From: Corinectria fuckeliana
Lineage: Eukaryota; Ascomycota; Sordariomycetes; Hypocreales; Nectriaceae
DNA length: 64,000 nt
Assembly (NCBI GenBank): GCA_019137255.1
Contig: WPDH01000052.1
Coordinates: 124,001-188,000 of the forward strand
Direction of reading: 5' to 3'
Of this stretch, positions 56,401 to 64,000 are shown piece by piece; position 1 is the stretch's first letter; every line of letters begins with the position of its first letter. The notes under the pieces are model-generated. The model saw only the letters and a program-made list of their open reading frames with translations. It was not told where the DNA came from and did no database searches. Both the position numbers and the translations under genes were made by a program.

Positions 56401-56563
56401 CGTCTATGTCTGGGATGTTCTAATTACTTTAGGAAGCGTGCAAGAGCGGCCACCGCTAAATACCATTAACACCCCAACTTATTCACGCACCAACATATCC
56501 GCGTCCCCCCTGCACAGAGGCCTGTGCAAAACACTTGAACCTCGTCTGCACTCACAAAACTTC

Positions 56564-58712
56564 TCAATTCTTGGTGCTCATCCGTTCCTCCCGGATACTG
56601 GTGGCCTCGGCCGACCTCCTGGCCGTCTCCAGCTCTTGGTCCAACTGTTTGACCGACTCCGTCACGCCAAACAGCTCGTCCATGGCCTCGAGACTGAGGC
56701 CCTTGGTCTCGGGCACGAAGAACCACACAAAGGTGCCCATGATGGCGCAGAAGCTTCCAAACATGAAGAACATGCCCTGTTGTTTACACAAGTCAGCAAA
56801 TTGTCCCTCGATATGTCCACTAGGACAGGGGCATGATGTGGGGTTACTTACGTAGCCGGCCTTTCCCATTGTTGATTGCATCGTGAGCACAGCTAGCCGC
56901 ATATTTAGCTCTCGGGTCTTTCCGTTACTTTTCTTTTGGACTTGGAAGACTCACTTCGTGCAATGATAAAATTGAACAACCACTGGGTCGCCGCGCCAAG
57001 TGCCACGTTCGTGGCTCGCAACCGCGCGGTAGGGATCTCGCTCACCAGGATCCAGCAGCAAGGACCCCATCCAAATTGAAAGAACCTGTTACATCCATTA
57101 GCTTTGTCCCTTGTAATCCTTGCATACTCCGGCCCATCACTCACGCTGCCCAAAGATAGATGCAAGTGATAGCGACGTAGCCAAACGGCGTGACCTAGAC
57201 GATGCCAGATTAGTCTCTTTGCCCGACTGCCCTAGTACGGATCTATAACTCACCGGTCTGCCCTCGACCGGAGGCTGAACTCGGCCGTAGATGCCAATGA
57301 TGTACATGGTGATGCCCATCGCCGCACTGGTCCACAGCAGACTTCGTCGTCGACCCAGAGAATCCGCAACAAAGACGAGGAAAATTGCACAGCCCGCCAC
57401 TTTGACGATTCCATACACGCCAGTCGCGAACAGCGAGGACTGTGTACCGGTCATCCCGAGGTTCTTGAAGATCTGAGGAGCGTAGTAATTAACGGCGTTA
57501 ACTCCGGTCATCTGTTGGCAAATCATCAGCAAGACCGAGAGGATTGCTCGCTTCCGGTTGCCTGGGATCTGGAACATCTCCTTGAACAGGGTCGTGGCCG
57601 ACGCGTCGCCGGTGAGTCGCCTCTCCGCCTCGAGCTGGTTGGCCATCTCCTGGATCTCGGTCTGAATATACTCGGAGCTCTCCGGCAGCCTGTGACAAAG
57701 ATGAGTTGGCAAACCAATATTTGCTTTACCTCGGAGTGGCTACATACATTCGAAACGCAGTGAGAAGCCTGGTTGCTTTCTCCCAGTCGTCCTTTCTAGC
57801 ACACCACCGAGGGCTGCCATTTGTTAGCAACGGTCAGACTGAACGTTCGGTGACGACGACCAATTAGCTTACCTCTCAGGCGCAAGAAACATGCCAAGGA
57901 TCAAAAGACTGGGACTTGTTAGCATCGAATATACTATAGTCTGCGTGGCCACGAAAGCGTACATAGCGGGGAGAGCCTGAAGGGAAAGCGGTACGACGTA
58001 AACAGCCGGGCCAGTGACATGAAGAAGACATCCGTAGTTGACCCTGGTTGCTTTGTTTTAGTCGAATAGCTCTCGCAACGTTTTTGTCAAGGTCGCGAAG
58101 AATACACACCAGAAAGAGAGCATAATCCCGGTGACGTTGAACAGCTGGTAGAAAGCTGCCATGGGTCAGCAAGCCTAAGTATAAGTCAACTCACTTCACA
58201 AGCTTACCGGTCAGGCCACCGCGAATGGCTCGAGGGGCGCACTCGGAGACGTACAGCGGAACGAGAGTCGACGCGGCGCCTACTCCGAGCCCAGAAATGA
58301 AGCGCCCGACGTACATGACAGCCAACGTCCCCTTGGCGGCCGAGGCTGCCTGGAAGACGATGCCAACAACGGTGATGGAGCCTGTCGCCATCAGACACGA
58401 CCGCCGGCCGAACTTCTCCGTCAGCCACGACGTGAAGAAGCACGAGAGGAAGCAGCCGGCCTGCAGCGTGGACACGATGTTCTGGTCCTGGTTCGTCTTG
58501 GCGTCGTCGGAGAGATGCGCGTATCCGAAGCGCTCCTGCGTGGCCTCCATGGCCAGCACGCCGCCGATGGCACCCGTGTCCCAGCCGAAGAGCATGCCGC
58601 CGAAGCACGACGCGCACACGAGGGCGAGGACGCGCCAGTTGTAGATCTCCGGCGGGTCATCTCGCATCGCCTTGTTGCGCACAACGCGATGGAGCACGCT
58701 GGAGAGACCCAT
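56564..58712 (-). CDS. MFS sugar transporter (sugar porter family)
   Basis: It imports a hexose or related sugar by proton symport, as inferred from the family. Ten exons (58712-58208, 58155-58110, 58043-57963, 57908-57873, 57813-57748, 57689-57254, 57194-57145, 57085-56955, 56892-56852, 56776-56564) join in phase to 534 residues. Sugar-porter signatures appear in order: FGWDTGAIGGVL in TM1, EKFGRRSC, GRFISGLGVGAAS with LYVSECAPRAIRG, PESPRW reconstructed across an intron, QQMTGVNAVNYYAPQIF in TM7, DSLGRRRSLL, and PETKGLSLEAMDELF near the end. Nine introns are many for this window. A C10 tract lies 8 nt before the ATG. The next gene upstream on the same strand is a DUF2264 protein, suggesting a carbohydrate context. 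The substrate cannot be read from sequence. Confidence 0.92.
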
Positions 58713-59876
58713 TGTGGCTTGGGGGGGGGGTATATGATGAGCGTGTTCCCCTAGATTGTGCCAAAGAATCTCAGATGAGAGTGCGTGGACGAGATGAGGA
58801 GATGCCAGATGCGGAGGTAGAGAAAGCAACAATGCCTATCGGATCTCGTTCTCATTCCGAGGGCGGAGATCAGGGGGTTAATAAATAGAACAAGCCATCT
58901 CGGATCTTTGCTCACAACGGTTGCAACGTTGCCCAACCGCATCAGCCCTGGAGCCAGTGATGGCGAATCTGAGGTTACATTACCGGACAGGCTCGCGCCC
59001 CCAAGCACCGGCTTAATTGGTGTATCACAGAAACTCCCTTGTCCATGCCAAAGTCGACGCCGGGGAGGATTGGCTCGCGCCGTGTCGAGCAAGTCACGGG
59101 CGCATGCGGATGAGGAGGTGATGGGCCGCTGAATCCTGCTCTCGCCGAGCGGCAAACGTCACCATGACTGCGTCAACCTTGTTGAGCCCGCCCTCATGCT
59201 CGCGAGAGCTTCCCCTTCACCCCCCATGAGTGCCAGGAGCGGATAAACGCCCCCCACAAATAAGTTCGAGGTATACGATACATCGCGGCCGCGAGGCGCT
59301 GGATCCTCTTCCAAGCCCCCAGACCTTTGGGGGTAATAAATCTTGGGGGTCGGGTTACACGGACTGCAAGTTTCAACCTTGGACCTGAACCATCATGCCC
59401 AAAGCCAAGCCCGTCGCTCGGGGCTGGTATGCGGGGAACTCGTAACTCACTGCCGGCGCGGGAATGCGGAGGTTACTCCACCAGAAAAGCTTCTCCTTCT
59501 CACGGGCCGCTTCAAGTCTATCTCGGATCGTCAGCGGCCGACGGTGATACGTGGACATTCGTACTTCCGGACAGGGGTGCCGACTCTTGGGTTGCAGCGC
59601 GTCTCTTTGGGGGTTGGCGTGTTTGTATAACGTGAGATGATCATCCCGGTAGCAGCCGAGACGAGCATTCAGCCGAGACATGGGGATCCCGCGAAGCCCA
59701 CGCTGGTACTTATGAATATGATATAAGACACGTCTCCGCACAAGGCATGGCTGGCAGGGAAGCTGGAGAATCTGGGTGAGCAAGCGGGGATCTCATTGAT
59801 GGAAACTTGGGAGCGAGAAAAAAGGCCGCCAATTCCAAACTCGTATTCCTATGCAGTGCAGACCCATGCGAAGCTG
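58713..59876. promoter_or_regulatory. Promoter region of the sugar transporter
   Basis: This 1.16 kb lies between DUF2264 (ends 59877) and the transporter start, both on the minus strand. It includes the C10 tract (58721-58730 as G) and two TTGGGGGT direct repeats at about 59326-59350 that resemble G-rich carbon-response sites (CreA or Adr1 type). No coding frame is convincing. Confidence 0.45.
58721..58730. repeat. G10 tract (poly-C in transporter leader)
   Basis: Ten consecutive G on the plus strand, which is poly-C on the coding strand, end 8 nt before the transporter ATG. Confidence 0.9.
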
Positions 59877-62231
59877 TTAATCGTCCTCAGTTGGAGATCG
59901 CTGCATCTGCTCCATCAGCCAACCTGGCAGCGCAGGAGGCCTTCCCCAACCCTCGAGATATCTCTCCCTGGCGACGCCGACCGCAGCGGGCCTGGCATAG
60001 ATGGCGGAGACGTACCACGCCTTCTGGCCTGCGCGGATCGTGTGTTGAAGCGTCGGGATTGTGCTTCGACTCGCGACCAGATTCGAGTTCGGATCCGCGT
60101 TCACCAGCATGGCCTCGCGGCCATCCGTGGCTTCCAACGCCTTGATGCCGACCGCGCCCTCCGATACTGCATAGGCCCCAGACTTCCCGGTTGCCCAACC
60201 AGCGGCGGATTTGATATCGTAGTTGCCAATTATCTTGGGACGTGTTCCTTCATGTGTCTCCTCGCTATACGGGCCCAGCATTCGCCCGGTAGCCGAGTCT
60301 ACGTTGCTGATGGCGAAGGAGCCGTCTGCAGTCATGACGTCTCGGCCGCTCTCGATCCGGTGAACCCGAAGATGCCAGTTTGGTGTCTCCTCTTCTGGCG
60401 GAATGAGCGTGGTGGCAACTTTTACGTCCGGGAACGGCTTCCACTCAGATACAAGAACAGGCTTGCCATCAGGATACTCGATCCCAGCATGTTCCGAAAG
60501 CCTCCTTGTCTTCCAATACTCACCCCCGTCATCCGAAAACCCGAGCTGGGAAGCCAAGGCGTATTGTTCCAGTGAGAACAGTCCTGGGGGCACCGAATAT
60601 CCAAAGGCACTGCTGTACGCAAATCCTCCGTATTTGGCGTGGGTTCCCTTCATCGGATAGCTGCAGGCCTGCCCCGAAGAAAGAAGCATACAGTGTCCTC
60701 CAAGATAGCTAAGAAACACTCAGCCTTGAGCCACGTATCGAGAATAGTGATACTCACCTCGTTATATGCCCTGGGTGCTTGAGGGATTTGACCTTCGGAA
60801 TGACACTACTCGCGTGCTCTTCTTTAGATGTCCAGAATGGATGATCTTCTGGTACAGCTAAGCAGATAAACGCCAAGCATGCCCAGTACTATCATCTCGT
60901 TAGACGCTACGATGCCATTACAATCAGCGTGGATCTTACTGGGCTCCCAGGACTGTTGTAGTTCTCTGCCATCTACGTCTAGTCAGTGGAAGTTGTCGAG
61001 GCTTGGAAGTGGCCGACACTTACATACATGTTTGGGTACGAATACCCAATCGACAATGTTCCGCTGGAGGTCCAGATATCATTCTGAGTCTGCCACCAGC
61101 GCAAGTTGCGGAGCACAATGCCCTTGACCATCCCCCAAGTCAGAGGTTCAGGCAGCTCAACTCCAGCATACGCCATTGATCCCCAGAAAGAAACCATGGC
61201 AAAACGATAGATGACACTGCGGCCGAACGGGATCGCCCTTCCTTCGTCGTCAAAGTAGTGGGCCATATCCAGAGCGAATGTCTGAGCTCGCTTCTTGAAC
61301 TCTTCTGCGCGCTTAGGGTCCTCTTCCCCTGCTAGCTTTGCGTACAGGAGCTGCAGGAAGTGTATGGCGAAGCTGGATGAGTAATAGTCCATTTCTGAGT
61401 CTGTCAGCATCTGTACTCCATTTTGGGACAGGTCAACTAACGATGGATACCCTCTGGTCCGTCGTTGGACCAGCCATCCCCACGGTAGAAGGTGTCGAGG
61501 TGCCTGATGTCACTGTCGAGCCGCTCTTGAGAGAATTTACCGCCGTTCTTCTTCAATCCCAGGTTCGCGAATACACGGAACCATAGCCAATTCGTGTTTG
61601 GCATGCTATGCCGAGTTAGCGACTTGGCGAATGCAATCGAGAGACAGTGTCGAACTTCTTCTCGTTAATCGAGTTTCCTAGCCACGTCTCGATGTTTCCT
61701 CTCTCCTTTTCAGAAAAGCGATCCCAAATGTTCGGTATGACTGCAAGAGCGAATCCTGTTGAAGGATCAGCGCCACTACTTGGGATCCCAGCCTCTATTC
61801 ATCGGCCTAGGCCACGGAGGACGTTATGGAATGTTCCCTCGGCATCCCGACTCACCTAAAGGACACATTTCAACCATTCTCTGATCGTTGTCTTGAGGGT
61901 ACCCCCAGTACTCGGGGCTCTCAGGATCCGTGCCCGTCCTGATGCCTTGAATCCACCATTCTTCCCCGTGATACTCACCACCGCCTGCAAGCAGGGCAGC
62001 AAGGCCCCAGAGCGGCCGGCAGATTCCCTCGACCTCGGAGGCGACTTGGTCAAACCGAACCGCCGTAGCTCCAGGGCATCTGACGCGGGCTTTCTCTGGG
62101 GAGAAGAATGGCTCGAGAGGGTCAAGGAGCGTGCGGAGAAGTTCTTGGACAGAGGCCCGGTCATCGACCTTGACCTTGGAAAAAGGATGCCTTTCATTGT
62201 ACTTCAGGCAAAATCCTTTGGTTGTATTCAT
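59877..62231 (-). CDS. DUF2264-domain protein, putative carbohydrate-active enzyme
   Basis: Seven exons (62231-61856, 61755-61656, 61605-61442, 61394-61024, 60972-60940, 60888-60758, 60708-59877) join in phase to 668 residues, a normal full length for DUF2264. Family-like stretches run the whole length: RPLWGLAALLAGGG, MPNTNWLWFRVFANLGLK, FYRGDGWSNDGPEG, MDYYSSSFAIHFLQLLYA, then [29 protein letters not shown] and LGGHCMLLSSGQACSYP. The helical pattern with WSNDGP and YNSPGSPYW resembles alpha/alpha-barrel glycosidases or lyases. I recall a link of DUF2264 to CAZy family GH154, but this needs checking. No signal peptide is seen with the chosen start, so it is probably intracellular. An in-frame ATG at 62321 would add 30 residues. 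The nearby sugar transporter supports a role in sugar use. Confidence 0.85.
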
Positions 62232-63005
62232 ACTGAGATGGAAGTGATAAATCGGGTTAATTCTAGATTTGAACGAGCAAGTCAACCAGAAATTTGGTAG
62301 GAGGGAGAAAGGAAGAGACACATGACGGATGAAGCTCGCTGCTGTTTCGGAATGTCTTGACCCGAAATCATGCCCAAGAAAATGCTACCACGCATCCGCT
62401 GACGGGTTTAGTTGATCCACTGCTCGGTCGTGCATAATGCACCTCGTTTGATGGAGGGTGCAAGCTACTTGGTACAGTAGGCGGGGAGACGGATAAATGG
62501 AACATGAGACGGAAAAGCACCCGCGATGCAGCATGCCAGTCATTACTCGTAGTGCTGGTGGGTATATAAGTGTTTTAATTTGCTCGTAGGGTATAGGTTA
62601 TGGTAAAGTAACTACTTTATACAAATAATGGTGTTGGTTTCTTTAAGCTTGAGGTGTCATAGACATGTTTGTACGAGCTTTGTCAGCGGTGCTCAAGATG
62701 TATCAGCAGCAAGCAGACTATCTACCCTAGAGAGCGATATCATTTCTCCGAAATCCAGCACAAAACAAACAAACAAACGGACAAAAGACTCGGGAAACTA
62801 CAACCATTGACACTCGATGGTTTAAGCCTCGCAAATCTGTCTCTTTATCCTAGATATGGTATCCGACAGCTAGAGCATGCTTACCTTAGCGTTGATAAGT
62901 TATTAGGTGGTTACAAGCTCGAACGCTGACAGATGAAGCGGCTCTCTGCGTCGTCCTGAGAGCCGCGCTTCGGTCAACTCTTTAGCCACGACAACTCCAT
63001 CAACA
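62232..63005. promoter_or_regulatory. Divergent promoter of DUF2264 and ASXH genes
   Basis: The 774 bp between divergent starts holds both promoters. It is AT-richer than the flanks (62560-62800) and has a CAAA repeat near 62763. No gene is seen. Confidence 0.5.
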
Positions 63006-63949
63006 ATGCCCGGCCCAGAAGTTGGAAACGAAGACAGCCAGGACCCACGGTCCTCATCTCCTCTTTCATCCATCGGAGATGTGGACATCTCTCTTGGGAC
63101 ACCAACCAAACTATCTCCCGCCGAATTGCCGCCAGTACAAGGAGACGACACCAAGCAGTCGTCGCCTCCGGGAGACAAGCGCTCCTCGACACCCACGAAG
63201 CCCAAGGCCGGCAGGAAGAAGAGGGTCGTCGTCAGACGGGCCGGCAGGAAACCGAAATGGGACGCCGAGAGCATCCTCGCCGACCCCAAGTCACCCCTAG
63301 CGTGTGCCGATCTGAGAGTGAGTCGCGCCAGACGAACGCGCGATCGAGTTGACGAGACGCTGACTCTCGCTCCCCGCAGACCATATTGTCCAACCCCATG
63401 GCCTGGGACGTCCTCGACAGGGAGGAAAAGGCCGAGATCCTCGCTCTGTTCCCGGACGACCAGCACGTCCTGGGCGCTGGCACCGACGACGCCTGCCCGG
63501 ACTTTGCGTCGCTCATGAACGACGACAGCTTCCGCCACGACTGCGCCGCGTACATCGCGAACATTGCGCAAGGCCGGCACGACCCCGAGTGGCTTGCGCA
63601 AGCTTGGGCCGCGCACGAGAGGCGCAAGGCCGGCGACTTTGACGAGCACCTGGAGAGCAAGTTCAAGGACGACTGGGAGGTCGAGCTGCCGCCGGAGCTC
63701 AAGTCCCCGAACAGTGGCGGCAATGCAGCCCCAGGCGACGGCGACGTTACGATGGAGGATCTAGAGCCCGAGCAAGGCGATGCGCGGAAAACAGAGGCTG
63801 AAGTCGCAGACGAACTGCAGGTCGACGTGGATCACAGCGAGCGTGAGGCTGAACGCAAGGTCGAGCTCAAGGCCAGGGCTGTGTCTCGGCCGCGCAGGAG
63901 CATGAGAATGGTCAGCGGGAGAGACAAGAGCGAGGACGAATTAGCTTGA
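63006..63949 (+). CDS. ASXH-domain (Asx homology) protein
   Basis: Two exons (63006-63317, 63380-63949) with a 62-nt intron (GTGAGT, CAG) give 293 residues. A Ser/Pro-rich N-terminus with a basic patch (KAGRKKRVVVRRAGRKPKW) precedes the ASXH core at about 85-200: WDAESILADPKSPLACADL, then after the splice TILSNPMAWDVLDREEKAEI and LALFPDD. It continues with FRHDCAAYIANIAQGRHDPEW. The ASXH/DEUBAD fold of Asx proteins binds and activates the BAP1-type H2A deubiquitinase; a similar nuclear role here is inferred. The C-terminus is acidic then basic (SRPRRSMRM). The intron must be removed to join ADLR to TILSNP, which is contiguous in the family. Confidence 0.85.
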
Positions 63950-64000
63950 GTGATTGCGAGTAATTTTGAGAAGGATACCCTGGGGAAGATGCAAAAGCCA

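Larger units (their letters stand above)
50314..56563. other. Gene desert of 6.2 kb
   Basis: No recognisable gene occurs. The first kilobase is GC-rich and may be the long leader and promoter of the SDR-fold gene. From about 53.8 to 56.4 kb the DNA is visibly AT-richer, with frequent stops in all frames, which could be decayed (for example RIP-mutated) repeat or simply non-coding DNA. It contains a perfect TACCTAGGTA palindrome at 53192, an 8-bp tandem repeat at 53425, a GGCT repeat at 51773 and small inverted repeats near 53891 and 55217. The right end should include the 3' UTR of the sugar transporter. Confidence 0.5.

Noticed and set aside
1..64000. Search for CRISPR arrays, phage genes, integrated viral genes, rRNA and complete transposons
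   Set aside because: No regularly spaced repeats, no capsid, integrase, reverse-transcriptase or transposase motifs, and no rRNA-like stretch were recognised.

Overview
The window is nuclear DNA of a filamentous ascomycete, most likely a Sordariomycete. It holds GC-rich single-copy genes, short introns (about 50-160 nt) with GT donors, CTAAC-like branch sites and YAG acceptors, and fungus-specific families (Mso1, Gyp7-type TBC, Msy-type MscS channel with an EF-hand, Crb2/Rad9-type BRCT protein, fungal fused PABA synthase). There are no operons, CRISPR arrays, rRNA genes or convincing tRNA genes. I could reconstruct 18 protein genes; one is cut by the left edge and one is a tentative small gene.

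Left part (1-10 kb): the 3' part of a GH18 chitinase-like gene, a secreted N-glycosylated protein of unknown function, a mitochondrial DUF1279/FAM210-like protein, then a divergent pair: nucleoside diphosphate kinase (minus, seven exons) and ER glucosidase II alpha subunit (plus). Centre-left (10-32 kb): a 3.2 kb gene-free stretch, an EF-hand MscS channel, a 1580-residue WW-domain scaffold with a Gln/Pro repeat region, a small possible gene, a Rad9/Crb2-like checkpoint protein, a 3.3 kb repeat-rich gene-free stretch, and an Aur1/Ipt1-like PAP2 membrane enzyme.

Centre-right (32-50 kb) is rich in membrane-traffic genes: a Gyp7-like Rab GAP, Mso1 (Sec1 partner), Vps55 (endosome to vacuole) and Trs120 (TRAPPII), interspersed with MAK16 (60S ribosome assembly), PABA synthase (folate) and an SDR-fold protein that has lost its cofactor and catalytic motifs. 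A 6.2 kb gene desert follows (50.3-56.6 kb), AT-rich in its right half. The right end has an intron-rich sugar transporter next to an intron-rich DUF2264 protein, plausibly a carbohydrate-use pair, and an ASXH-domain chromatin-type protein.

The most interesting observations are: a 90-codon in-frame upstream extension of the NDK gene encoding a membrane segment; the degenerate SDR pseudoenzyme; simple-sequence or poly-C tracts close to the start codons of six genes; the WW/QP-repeat scaffold; and the DUF2264-transporter pair. I found no clear evidence of an entirely new multi-gene system. Exon boundaries were worked out by eye from splice signals, reading phase and family conservation; no similarity search was run.
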